NCBI RefSeq assembly: GCF_001613205.1
Contig: NZ_BDBX01000033.1
Span: 62,001 to 126,000, forward strand
Length of the DNA: 64,000 nucleotides
Direction: 5' to 3'
Origin: Nocardia sienata NBRC 100364
GTDB lineage: Bacteria; Actinomycetota; Actinomycetes; Mycobacteriales; Mycobacteriaceae
In this document: piece after piece, positions 45,469-54,278 of the stretch
Layout of the letters: each line of letters starts with the position of its first letter
Numbering within the stretch: the stretch's first letter is position 1
Notes under the pieces: generated by a model
Told to the model about the DNA's origin: nothing
What the model saw: only the letters and a program-made list of their open reading frames with translations
Database searches by the model: none
Translations under genes and position numbers: made by a program

Positions 45469-45792
45469 ATGCGATTCGAGGTGAAGGTGAGCAGATACGG
45501 GGACCGCTGGCTCATCTGCGCACCTGCGTTCGGCGTCCGGAAGATCGTGGACGAGGAGTCCGCCATCCGGAGCGAGGCGTACCGGCTGATCGCCCGATGC
45601 GGCACCGCACCGGGCGATTTCGAGGTCGAACTCGTGCCGGGCGGGGGGCCCGAGGTCGCGACGGTGGGCAACGATGCGTCCGTACCCGGGGAAACCCACG
45701 GCCACAACCACTTCGGCCGGGGTGCGTCGGTACACGAGATCCGGGCCGGCCTCCGACGTGCGGACCAACCGCCGCCCGACGACGGCTGCTGA
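45469..45792 (+). CDS. Small HicB-like or unknown protein
   Basis: The 107-residue product begins MRFEVKVSRYGDRWLICAPA then a helix DEESAIRSEAYRLIARCG, a beta-beta-beta-helix pattern like the HicB partial RNase H fold. No HicA-like toxin is adjacent. The tail GHNHFGRGASVHEIRAGLRR is hydrophilic. AAGGGG lies before the ATG. It is divergent from the XRE module and 29 bp before the phosphotransferase gene. Confidence 0.5.
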   Translation: MRFEVKVSRYGDRWLICAPAFGVRKIVDEESAIRSEAYRLIARCGTAPGDFEVELVPGGGPEVATVGNDASVPGETHGHNHFGRGASVHEIRAGLRRADQPPPDDGC

Positions 45793-45821
45793 CCCGCGCG
45801 CAGGAGTTCTAGAGTCATGGC

Positions 45822-46724
45822 ATGGGAATTCGGGACGGCGATCGCGCCGCAGACGTCCGCGACATCGTGGCCGCGCAACTGCCCGACTACCGGATCGACT
45901 CGGTAGCGCTACTCGGGGAGGGGGAGGACAACATCGCCTATGAGGTCAATGGCGAGTTGATCGTGCGCTTCGGCAAGGAGCCCGATCCCGAGAGCCGAGC
46001 CGCGCGGGTGATCGAGGAAGCCACTCTTCTGGCCACCGTCGCGGAGTTCTCGCCGCTGCCGGTTCCCGAACCCTGTTTCCGGGTCGCCGAGCAGGGTTGC
46101 CTCGCGTATTTCGGACTCCCCGGCCGACCGCTGATCGGCCTGCCCGCGGCGCAGCGATCGGCCTATTCGCGGCCGGTCGCTGCTGCGCTCGGTGGATTCC
46201 TCGCCGCTCTGCATGCCGCACCCGTCGACCGGATGGCCGACCTGGTGGACACCGACGACCAGCCCGGGCAATTGTGGCTCGAGGAGGCCGCGCGGACCTA
46301 CGAGCTGGTCGCCGACGCTGTGCCGCGCGGGCACCGCGCGGCGGTGGAGGCGTTCCTCGGAGCGACGCCCGTGGAGGATCGCTACGGCCTGGTGTTCTCC
46401 CACAACGATCTGGGAACAGAGCACGTCCTCGTGGACCCGGTTTCGGGAAGCGTCACCGGCGTCATCGATTGGAGCGATGCCGCGCTCGTCGACCCGGCCT
46501 ATGATTTCGGCCTCATCTATCGCGACCTCGGCCCGGCCGCTCTCGACACGGCGTTGGACAATTACCGGGCCGGTGCCGATGACCTGCGGCCGATCCGGAC
46601 CCGTGCTGCCTTCTATGCCAGGTGCAGCGTGCTGGAGGATATGGCCTACGGGCTCGAGAACGGGCTGCCCGAATATCTCGACAAGAGCCTTGCCGCGTTG
46701 AGGTGGCTGTACCCGACCGCGTGA
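45822..46724 (+). CDS. APH-type phosphotransferase
   Basis: The 300-residue protein has the kinase fold of aminoglycoside and macrolide phosphotransferases: N-lobe LLGEGEDNIAYEVNGELIVR, catalytic loop SHNDLGTEHVLVD (as HNDLGxEH of APH(2'')-type enzymes) and metal motif VIDWSDAALVDPAYDFG. The substrate is unknown; chromosomal copies often act on metabolites. ATG 45822 is used, with GGAG about 20 bases upstream and no closer site. Confidence 0.8.
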   Translation: MGIRDGDRAADVRDIVAAQLPDYRIDSVALLGEGEDNIAYEVNGELIVRFGKEPDPESRAARVIEEATLLATVAEFSPLPVPEPCFRVAEQGCLAYFGLPGRPLIGLPAAQRSAYSRPVAAALGGFLAALHAAPVDRMADLVDTDDQPGQLWLEEAARTYELVADAVPRGHRAAVEAFLGATPVEDRYGLVFSHNDLGTEHVLVDPVSGSVTGVIDWSDAALVDPAYDFGLIYRDLGPAALDTALDNYRAGADDLRPIRTRAAFYARCSVLEDMAYGLENGLPEYLDKSLAALRWLYPTA

Positions 46725-46929
46725 ACCGGCGCGGCCCGGAACGGGAACCGGGCCCGGAATACCGCCCGGGCTCGCCAGTTCCGGAAAACCGACGAATCGC
46801 TGTTCACTTTCCGCTATCGTCGCGGTCGCCGGGCGATTGCCCGGTGGGGGTCGGTGGCGTGCACGCGTCGCGGGCCCCGGCTCGGCTCGGCGGTCGTCCT
46901 CCGATCGCTTCGTTCCGCAGAGGAGCAGT

Positions 46930-48462
46930 ATGTATCCCGGCGCGCATGTCGATAATTTCCCTGATAAGCCAGCCGTTATCGTCGCCGAGACCGGCAAGAC
47001 ACTGACCTACCGGGAGCTGGAGGACAACTCGGTCCGGCTCGCGCGGCATCTGCACGACGCCGGATTGCGCCGCGGTGACCACCTTGCGTTGCTCTCGGGT
47101 AACGACCCGAAGGTCTACGAGGCCTACTGGGCGGCTCTGCGATCGGGGCTTTACATCACCGCCGTGAACCGTCATCTCTCGCCGGCCGAGATCAGCTATA
47201 TCGTCAACGATTGCGGCGCGAAGGCGCTGATCGCGTCCGCCGGTCTGCGCGAAGCGGCCGAGGCGATCGCCGAGCAGACGCCCGAGGTGAAGATCCGGCT
47301 GGCCTTCGGCGGTCCGGTGGCAGGCTACGAGAGTTACGAGGACGCGCTGGCCGCCCAGCCCGCGCAACCGCTGCCCGACCAGCCGCGCGGCGCCGATATG
47401 CTCTACTCCTCCGGCACCACCGGGCGGCCCAAGGGCATCAAACAGCCCCTGTCGGACCAGCAGGTCGGTGATCCCCCCGGCGACCCCTACACCGCCGTTT
47501 TCGGTCCGCTCTACGGTTTCGACACCGAATCGGTCTATCTATCGCCCGCCCCGCTCTACCACGCCGCACCGCTGCGGTTCGGCGGTGTCGTCCACGCTCT
47601 CGGCGGCACCTTGGTCGTGATGGAGCGCTTCGATGCCGAGCAGGCCCTGGCCGCGATCGAGCGCTATCGCGTCACGCACAGCCAGTGGGTTCCCACCATG
47701 TTCGTCCGGATGCTGAAACTCGACGAGGCGGTCCGTTCCCGCTACGACATCTCCAGCCTCAAGGTCGCCGTGCACGCCGCCGCGCCCTGCGCCGTCGACG
47801 TGAAACGGGCGATGATCCAATGGTGGGGTCCGGTGCTCTACGAGTACTACGCCTCCACCGAGGCCAACGGCGCCACCTTCATCGACAGCGAGCAGTGGCT
47901 GCGCAAACCGGGTTCGGTGGGCCCGGCCGGCATGGGCTCGATCCGGGTCTGCGGAGAGGACGGCACGGAACTGCCGGCCGGTGAGATCGGCACGATCTAT
48001 TTCGAGCGCGACGAACTGCCCTTCGCCTATCACAACGACCCGGCGAAAACCGAGGCGGCGATCCATCCGGACCATCCGACCTGGACCACCACCGGCGATA
48101 TCGGCTACGTCGACGCCGAAGGCTTCCTGTTCCTCACCGACCGCAAAGCGTTCATGATCATCTCCGGCGGGGTGAACATCTACCCGCAGGAGATCGAGGA
48201 CGCGCTCGCCCTGCATCCCGCGGTGCTCGATGTCGCCGTGATCGGGATCCCCGACGAGGAGATGGGCGAATCGGTCAAAGCCGTGATCCAACCCGCGCCG
48301 GGAGCGGCCCCCGGCCCGGAACTCGCCGCGGAACTACGCGACTACCTGCGCGAGCGCATGGCCCACTACAAGGTGCCGCGCAGTATCGACTTCGCCGACG
48401 AACTACCACGTACGCCGACGGGCAAGCTGGTCAAGGGCAAACTCCGCGACCGATACCTCTGA
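46930..48462 (+). CDS. Acyl-CoA synthetase / AMP-dependent ligase (FadD-like)
   Basis: The 510-residue adenylate-forming enzyme has the P-loop-like MLYSSGTTGRPKGIK (about residue 160), YEYYASTEANGATF (A5), TTGDIGYVDAEGFLFLTDR (A7) and PRTPTGKLVKGKLRDRYL (A10 Lys). It makes acyl-AMP then acyl-CoA from a fatty or aryl acid. GAGGAG precedes the ATG at 46930. Similar mycobacterial enzymes are annotated FadD4; substrate length cannot be deduced. Confidence 0.85.
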   Translation: MYPGAHVDNFPDKPAVIVAETGKTLTYRELEDNSVRLARHLHDAGLRRGDHLALLSGNDPKVYEAYWAALRSGLYITAVNRHLSPAEISYIVNDCGAKALIASAGLREAAEAIAEQTPEVKIRLAFGGPVAGYESYEDALAAQPAQPLPDQPRGADMLYSSGTTGRPKGIKQPLSDQQVGDPPGDPYTAVFGPLYGFDTESVYLSPAPLYHAAPLRFGGVVHALGGTLVVMERFDAEQALAAIERYRVTHSQWVPTMFVRMLKLDEAVRSRYDISSLKVAVHAAAPCAVDVKRAMIQWWGPVLYEYYASTEANGATFIDSEQWLRKPGSVGPAGMGSIRVCGEDGTELPAGEIGTIYFERDELPFAYHNDPAKTEAAIHPDHPTWTTTGDIGYVDAEGFLFLTDRKAFMIISGGVNIYPQEIEDALALHPAVLDVAVIGIPDEEMGESVKAVIQPAPGAAPGPELAAELRDYLRERMAHYKVPRSIDFADELPRTPTGKLVKGKLRDRYL

Positions 48463-48539
48463 GCGGTCGGCCACACGTGCCGACCGGGGATGTTTGTCCT
48501 GCTGCCATCGGGAAACACGGCGGGCAGGAGGACTGTGCG

Positions 48540-48896
48540 ATGACCAACGATGCAGAGAAACGCTGGTCCGACGACGGGAACTTCCGGCGGGCCGTGCGCT
48601 ACGCGCTCGTCGTGCTCGGGGTCGCGGCGCTGGTCTGCGCGGTCGCCGCCCTCTGGGCGGCCACCGGGCGGTGCCGCGACGCCGACGCACTGCTGTGCGA
48701 CACCGCCGCCCAGACCGCCGTCCTCTTCGGGCCCGGTCTCGTACTGCTCGCCGGCGGTATCGGCGCCTTCGTGGAAACCATCAGGGTCTGGCGGCGTGGC
48801 GGGCCCTGGCCGATATGGCAGGGGGCGGGCTGGTTCCTTTTCCTGATCACGCTGTTCTACCTGGGGATCGGCGCGAGCACCGTCCCCGCGGAGTGA
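48540..48896 (+). CDS. Small membrane protein, three predicted helices
   Basis: The 118-residue protein has hydrophobic segments at about residues 20-42, 58-80 and 95-112, with a charged loop RVWRRGGPWPIWQ between the last two. Two Cys (GRC, LLC) lie in the first loop. AGGAGG is 9 bases before the ATG. No family recognised. It follows the acyl-CoA synthetase gene by 77 bp. Confidence 0.6.
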   Translation: MTNDAEKRWSDDGNFRRAVRYALVVLGVAALVCAVAALWAATGRCRDADALLCDTAAQTAVLFGPGLVLLAGGIGAFVETIRVWRRGGPWPIWQGAGWFLFLITLFYLGIGASTVPAE

Positions 48897-49056
48897 CCGG
48901 CGACCCGCACCGCCGGGGACATCTGCGGCCCTGGTGAGGGCAACCGCCCGGTAGCCCTGCTATCTCCGCTGCACCTGTGGCAGACTTTCGAGGAATGCTC
49001 GGACTACGGCCGCTCGACGACCGTGCGCGGAAGGTGATGCGGGAATTGAGATCGCG

Positions 49057-50610
49057 ATGGACCTGATCGCCATCGAGGGCCGGGTGGCCGCGGATCGACT
49101 CGCGGCGCGGGACCGAACACCGGAGACAGAACTCCAGCTGGCCACCACCCTGTGTGAACTCGCCTCGGCCTACCTGGCCACCCAAACCGACGGCTCGGTG
49201 CGCAACCGGGTGGCCGGCGCGCTGGAACCCGCACAGGAAGCGGTGATGATCCGGCTGCGCTGGTTCACCTCCGGTCATGTGTCCGCGGTTTTCGCCAACC
49301 AGGTCCAGGACACCCTGCGGCTGCTGGAACAGGCCGCCCGCGCCATCGGCCACCGCGAGCTGGCGACCGCCACCATCCGCGATGCCTGCAACGCCTATAC
49401 CCGGGTGGCGCACGAATATCCGAACGCTGCGGGTGTCTGCGCGGACGGCCTGTCGAAATGCGGTGTGTGGCTGTGCCGGCTGGACCCGGGCGCTGCCGTG
49501 GTGGCCACCGACGAGGCGGTCCGCATCCGCGCCACGCTGTTCGAGGCCGATCCGGAGCAGTCCCGGAAATATCTCGCCACCCTCAACACCCTGCTGCGCA
49601 CCCTGATGGTGGGACGGCAGCGCAAGCAGGCGGTGGCCATGTATCGCGAACGCTATACCGCCCTCACCACCCCGGCCATGGCCTCCCAGCTGCGGAACCT
49701 GAAGATCGAAGAGATCGGCTTCACCACCAAAACGCAGGCCGCCCTGCGGAAGCTGGAATGCCGGACCCTCGAACGCGCCGGTTATCTGACCCAGCAGCAG
49801 ATCCTGTATCAAAGCGCGGGGGATCTGGCCACGATCGAGGAGATCAACTGGCAACTCGCGCTGATCGGGCTGAAACCGCTGGTCGCCGGAGCCATGCCGG
49901 ACCAGCCGGCCAAGCCGGTGGAGATCGGCTCCTCGTTCGGCGCCTTGAGCGTGCTGTGCTCGGCACCGGATGCGCTCGAGCAGGTGCGCGACGCCATCGT
50001 CGCCGCGTTCACCGCGGCCGGTGCCGAACCGGTGGATATCAATACCGCCTACGGCGTGGACAAGGCGCATTGGGGCACCCGGGATCCTCAGCTCAACGCC
50101 GCCTCCGAACTCGGTGAGGACATCGTCCTGATCGAGCGGATGTCGGGTAGCTGGATCGCGGTGAAAAGCCTCAAATGGGAGCTGACGCCGGTGGCGAAGA
50201 ATCCACTGGCGCTCGCCCTTTCACAGCAGTGGCCGGTGATGAGTGTGACGAGTACCGAGAACCTGGCCTACGAGTTGTGCTGGTACGAGCAGGGTTCGGC
50301 CACCCAGTACGCGGCACTGGGCCGGCCCGCCGAACCGGTCGCCCTCGACACTCCGCTGGCGCCGTTGGATTTCGGCAAACTCGCCGACTACGGCGCGGAT
50401 TACGCCTCGGAGACCCAGATCCGTTCCGCGTTCGGAAACGCGACCATGTTCGCCAAACTCACCGAACTCCCGGCCAGTGGTATCCGGCAGGCCGCCGAGG
50501 CCCAGCCGCTGGCCGGATACGGTGAACGGGTGCTGTGTTTCCGGGCCGCGGGCACGAAACGCGCGGCTACGGCGGGCCCGGGAAACCGATCACGGGCAAT
50601 TCCCGAATAA
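49057..50610 (+). CDS. Unrecognised 517-residue protein, TPR-like N-terminal half
   Basis: Residues 1-290 are helical with regularly spaced Ala/Leu pairs (TTLCELASAYLATQ, AARAIGHRELATATIRDACN, TLNTLLRTLMVGRQRKQA) reminiscent of tetratricopeptide repeats. Residues about 300-500 form a separate alpha/beta part with SFGALSVLCSAPDALEQVRD, AAFTAAGAEPVDINTAYGVD and LAYELCWYEQGSATQYAALG. The C-terminal half looks like a self-contained domain, possibly related to a regulator or ligand-binding fold, but no family was recognised. It precedes the first conservon by 201 bp in the same direction. Confidence 0.6.
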   Translation: MDLIAIEGRVAADRLAARDRTPETELQLATTLCELASAYLATQTDGSVRNRVAGALEPAQEAVMIRLRWFTSGHVSAVFANQVQDTLRLLEQAARAIGHRELATATIRDACNAYTRVAHEYPNAAGVCADGLSKCGVWLCRLDPGAAVVATDEAVRIRATLFEADPEQSRKYLATLNTLLRTLMVGRQRKQAVAMYRERYTALTTPAMASQLRNLKIEEIGFTTKTQAALRKLECRTLERAGYLTQQQILYQSAGDLATIEEINWQLALIGLKPLVAGAMPDQPAKPVEIGSSFGALSVLCSAPDALEQVRDAIVAAFTAAGAEPVDINTAYGVDKAHWGTRDPQLNAASELGEDIVLIERMSGSWIAVKSLKWELTPVAKNPLALALSQQWPVMSVTSTENLAYELCWYEQGSATQYAALGRPAEPVALDTPLAPLDFGKLADYGADYASETQIRSAFGNATMFAKLTELPASGIRQAAEAQPLAGYGERVLCFRAAGTKRAATAGPGNRSRAIPE

Positions 50611-50716
50611 GCCGTAACATCCCGGCTTCGATACCCGAAAAGAATGCCTGGTGAGAGTAGTAGTTTTCGAGACTGAAACGTCTTGCTTTCGCTAATGTCT
50701 GGTACCGGAGTACGAC

Positions 50717-50739
50717 GCATTGCCGGGTGACCGCAGTGC
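50717..50739. promoter_or_regulatory. Shared upstream palindrome, copy 1
   Basis: GCATTGCCG and CGCAGTGC flank GGTGAC, 72 bp before the first sensor-kinase start. It matches the copy at 54185-54207 at 17 of 23 positions and lies at the same distance from the gene. Confidence 0.5.
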
Positions 50740-50811
50740 CGGGATAGTTGGGTGGTGAGCCGACGGCGATGATGCTGCTCGCGCGCATCCCCGGGAACGA
50801 GTTGATCTACT

Positions 50812-53244
50812 GTGTCCAAGCGGCTGCCTCTCCCCGAGTTCGCATCGACAATCCGTTCCAGACCGAGTCGAACGCGCGGCCGCGTCGGTATCCGGACACG
50901 CCTGCTCGCCATTGTGCTCATCACCAGCATCACGCTGGTCACGGTCGGGATCGCCGCAGCGGGCTATCTGGTGAAATCCGGTCGGCAGGCACAGGAATGG
51001 GCCGATCTGGCCAGTAGCACCACCACCCCCGCCATCCTGATGGTGCAGGGTCTCGAGGAGGAACGGCGTCTGTCGCTGCTGTATCTGGCGGGCGATCCCG
51101 GGGCCGTGGCAGCGCTCGCGGACGCACGCAAGCGCTCCGATATCGCACTGGCCGAGATCACCGCCAAAGGCGATGCCGCCCAGCGGCTCGATCCCGACAA
51201 CTCGGCCGGCCAGATCGAGGGCTACCGCAAGCTCTTCGAGGCCGTACCGAATCTGCGCGCGGCCATCGACGCGCGCGCGATTCCGCGGGAAGAGGCGTTC
51301 GGGTTCTTCAGCTCGGTGATCGACACCATCATCGGGGCGTCGGTGCTGGCGGCCCGGGTCGCACCCGACGCCGGGGTCGGCATCGCGCTCAACTACGGCG
51401 TCGAGCCCTTGCGAGCGGCCGAGGCCTTGTCGAAGGCCGACACCCTCGGCGCCGTCGCGGTGACTCTCGGTGAGCTCACCGACGCGCAGCTGGTGGAATT
51501 CAACCGGCATGTCGGTGAATTCCGCGGCGAAGTCGCGTACTCCGCCACGGTACTCAAAGGCGACCGCCTGGCCCAGCTGCAGGCCCTCACCGCCTCACCG
51601 GCCTGGCAACAGCTGATCGCTGTACAGGACGCCGTCATGTTGCGCGGCTCGGTCTCGGCCGACGAGTCGGAGACCGAGAACTCCACGACCGGGCGCACCG
51701 GCACCCGTACCGGTTCCGGCTACAGCAGCGCCGACGAGTCCACCGAGTCCGATATCCCGGCCCTGCCGTCGACCGTCGCGGACTGGCAGCGGGTTTCCGG
51801 TGAGGTCGTCGCCGCCCTGCTGAAACTCTGGGAGGGCCAGAGCGCCGACGCCCACGCCATCGGTCGCGCCCAGGGCGCCGACACCGCCAACCGGTCGCTG
51901 GTCGGCGGCGCCGCGGTCCTGGGGATCACGGCGCTGGCGTTGCTGGCCGCGCTCGTGCTGGCCAACCGGTTCATCGCCCGGATGCGCCGCCTGCGCGACG
52001 AGACCTTGAAACTCGCCGACGAGCGGCTGCCCGACATCATGGACCGGCTCGACCGCGGCGAGAACATCGATTCGGCCGCCGAGGTCGCGCGGCTGGACTT
52101 CGGTACCGACGAACTCGGCGAAGTGGCCGATGCGTTCAACCGCGCACAGGTCGCGGCGGTTTCCGCCGCGGTGGCCGAGTCCAAGACCCGCGCCGGCTTC
52201 CATACCGTGTTCCTCAATATCGCCCATCGCAACCAGCTGGCCGTCCACCGTCAGCTCGCCCTGCTGGACAAAGCCGAACGTCAGGAAGAGAACGCCGACC
52301 AGCTCGAGCTGCTGTTCCAGCTGGACCATCTGGCCACCCGCGCCCGCCGGCACGCCGAGAACCTCATCGTGCTCGGCGGTGAACAGTCGGGCCGCCGCTG
52401 GCGCAACCCGGTTCCGCTGTGGGAACTCATTCGCGGCGCGGTCGCGGAGAGCCTGGACTACACCCGGATCCACACCGGACGCGTACCCGATGTGCTGATC
52501 GCCGGTAAGGCCGTGGCCGACCTGATCCATCTGCTCGCGGAGCTGATGGACAATGCCACGGCGTTCTCGCCGCCGGAATCCCAGGTCGAGGTCTCGGCCT
52601 CCGTCGTGGGCCGCGGGGTCGCGGTCGAGGTCGCCGATCAGGGCCTGGGGATGACCGCGGAGGAGATCGCCGAGCGCAATGCGCTGCTGGCCGAACCACC
52701 GGATTTCGGCGTGGCTGCTCTCACCGGCGACACCCGTCTCGGTCTCTTCGTGGTGGCCACCCTGGCGGCCCGCCACGGTGTCACCGTGCGTCTGACGGAT
52801 TCGGTGTACGGCGGCATCAAGGCGATCGCGCTGATCCCCAACGCGCTCACCGAATCCGGCGGCCCGGCCCGGCCCGGCCGTCCGGCCCTCGAGGCCGCCG
52901 CGGCGGCGGCCCCCGCGACCCCCACCAACGTGCCCGCGCAGCAGATCACCGCCCCCGCGTCGCCCGGGCCCGCCGATTCGCAACCGCTGACCGCGATCTC
53001 CCGGCCCCGCCCGGTCGAGGGCGCTCGCCCGGCCCTGCCGCGCCGCCAGCGGCAGTCCGCCGAGGCGGATACGGGGGTCATCCCGGTCGTCGACATGCCG
53101 CGTACCCGCACGCCCGAGCAGGCCCGGAACCTGATGGCCGCCATCGAGAGCGGCTCCCGGTCCGGCCGCCGCCCCGATACCGACTCGCCCACAACCGATC
53201 ACACTCCAGAAGAAGGCAACGATGACCACTCCCCCGCGCACTGA
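50812..53244 (+). CDS. Conservon CvnA-like sensor kinase, copy 1
   Basis: The 810-residue protein has a membrane helix at about 27-52, an extracytoplasmic nitrate/nitrite-sensor-like helical domain (about 55-360; EEERRLSLLYLAGDPGAV), a second membrane helix (about 365-385), a HAMP-like linker, then HRNQLAVHRQLALLDKAERQ and HLATRARRHAENLIVLGGEQ as the dimerisation helices and an HATPase domain (LAELMDNATAFSPPESQVEV N-box, DQGLGMT G1 box). The Pro-rich tail is about 150 residues. In Streptomyces such kinases work with roadblock, DUF742 and a small GTPase. The GTG at 50812 lacks a ribosome site. Its 3' end overlaps the roadblock gene by 23 bp. Confidence 0.8.
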   Translation: MSKRLPLPEFASTIRSRPSRTRGRVGIRTRLLAIVLITSITLVTVGIAAAGYLVKSGRQAQEWADLASSTTTPAILMVQGLEEERRLSLLYLAGDPGAVAALADARKRSDIALAEITAKGDAAQRLDPDNSAGQIEGYRKLFEAVPNLRAAIDARAIPREEAFGFFSSVIDTIIGASVLAARVAPDAGVGIALNYGVEPLRAAEALSKADTLGAVAVTLGELTDAQLVEFNRHVGEFRGEVAYSATVLKGDRLAQLQALTASPAWQQLIAVQDAVMLRGSVSADESETENSTTGRTGTRTGSGYSSADESTESDIPALPSTVADWQRVSGEVVAALLKLWEGQSADAHAIGRAQGADTANRSLVGGAAVLGITALALLAALVLANRFIARMRRLRDETLKLADERLPDIMDRLDRGENIDSAAEVARLDFGTDELGEVADAFNRAQVAAVSAAVAESKTRAGFHTVFLNIAHRNQLAVHRQLALLDKAERQEENADQLELLFQLDHLATRARRHAENLIVLGGEQSGRRWRNPVPLWELIRGAVAESLDYTRIHTGRVPDVLIAGKAVADLIHLLAELMDNATAFSPPESQVEVSASVVGRGVAVEVADQGLGMTAEEIAERNALLAEPPDFGVAALTGDTRLGLFVVATLAARHGVTVRLTDSVYGGIKAIALIPNALTESGGPARPGRPALEAAAAAAPATPTNVPAQQITAPASPGPADSQPLTAISRPRPVEGARPALPRRQRQSAEADTGVIPVVDMPRTRTPEQARNLMAAIESGSRSGRRPDTDSPTTDHTPEEGNDDHSPAH

Positions 53245-53638
53245 CCTGAGCTGGCTGCTGGAAGAACTGGTGAGCGGGTTGCCGGACGCAGAATCCGCGG
53301 TACTACTGTCCACCGACGGTCTACTGATGGGCCATTCGGCGGGTCTGGACCGCACCGAGGCCGAACGGTTCGCCGCGATGGCCTCGGCCTTCCACAGCCT
53401 GGCCCGCAGCGCGGGTAGCCATTTCAAAGCCGGCGGCGTATGCCAGACCGTGGTCGAACTCGACCGCGCGGTCCTGTTCATCACTGCCGCCGGCGGTAAC
53501 GCCTGCCTGGCGCTACTGGCCACCGAATCCGCGAATATGGGCATGGTCGCGTTCGAGATGAACCGAACCGTCCAGCGGGTCGGCAGCCATCTCGCCGTCG
53601 ACTCGCGCCCGCGGCCGAACGGAGCGAGACAGCCGTGA
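53222..53638 (+). CDS. Roadblock/LC7 protein (CvnB-like), copy 1, intact
   Basis: The 138-residue protein has the roadblock fold: LSWLLEELVSGLPDAESAVL, LLSTDGLLMGHSAGL and MGMVAFEMNRTVQRVGSHLA. Roadblock proteins bind and stimulate small GTPases in conservons. The sequence is nearly identical to that in copy 2, including 119- and 97-base identical blocks. Start overlaps the kinase; stop overlaps the DUF742 start. Confidence 0.85.
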   Translation: MTTPPRTDLSWLLEELVSGLPDAESAVLLSTDGLLMGHSAGLDRTEAERFAAMASAFHSLARSAGSHFKAGGVCQTVVELDRAVLFITAAGGNACLALLATESANMGMVAFEMNRTVQRVGSHLAVDSRPRPNGARQP

Positions 53639-54009
53639 ACGGGCCGCGCGAACCCTGGGAGGAAGAGGAAGCCGGTCCGGTCGCACGGCTCTATGCGATG
53701 ACCGGCGGCCGGGGTCGCACCGCGCGAACCGAACTCACTCTCGACACCATGGTCGTCGACGTAGGAGCCGGCTTCGCGCCGCGGCGCACCGATCCCGAAT
53801 ATGTCGAGATCATCCGATTCTGCCGGGTACCGCAATCGGTGGCGGAGGTCTCGGCGCAGCTGCGAATTCCGCTGGCCATGACCAAAGTCCTCATCGGGGA
53901 TCTGATCGATGACGGCAGGCTGGCCGTGCGGGCTCCCGCCGAGACCACCGACAGCGCACCCGATCTGGGTCTGCTGCGGACCATCGCGAACAGCCTGCGG
54001 GGTGGTTGA
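53635..54009 (+). CDS. DUF742 protein (CvnC-like), copy 1
   Basis: The 124-residue protein has the DUF742 pattern: VARLYAMTGGRGRTARTELT, VPQSVAEVSAQLRIPLAMTK and VLIGDLIDDGRLAVRAPAET, the second part like a winged helix. GTG 53635 overlaps the roadblock stop. A CvnD-type GTPase, normally the next gene, is absent; copy 2 of the kinase follows instead. Confidence 0.85.
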   Translation: MNGPREPWEEEEAGPVARLYAMTGGRGRTARTELTLDTMVVDVGAGFAPRRTDPEYVEIIRFCRVPQSVAEVSAQLRIPLAMTKVLIGDLIDDGRLAVRAPAETTDSAPDLGLLRTIANSLRGG

Positions 54010-54184
54010 AACGACTACCGCGCTCGCCACGACCCGGGCCCGGCACCCCGGATTTCGAACGATCGCCCTTTAACATTTCGGCGGCTTCTGTAGCCGTGCT
54101 CACACCGATACTCTGAGCCCCACTCGGTGAGACCGGTCTCCGGTAGGCGCCCGGCTTTCGCTATCGTCTCCGACGAGAGCTGAT

Positions 54185-54207
54185 GCATTGCCGGAGAACG
54201 GCAATGC
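54185..54207. promoter_or_regulatory. Shared upstream palindrome, copy 2
   Basis: GCATTGCCG-N5-CGGCAATGC is a perfect palindrome 71 bp before the second sensor-kinase start. A GCTTTCGCTA...GTCT sequence precedes it in both copies, so the whole control region is duplicated. Confidence 0.6.
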
Positions 54208-54278
54208 CGAGAACATTGGGTGACGCGCCGGTCACCGCGGTGTCGCACCGGCGCACGCCCGGAACGGGTTGATCTATC

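Noticed and set aside
51595-54030. Minus-strand open frame of about 811 codons opposite the first conservon
   Set aside because: It is antisense to clear kinase, roadblock and DUF742 genes; high GC leaves the opposite frame open and its residues are low-complexity Gly/Arg/Glu without motifs.
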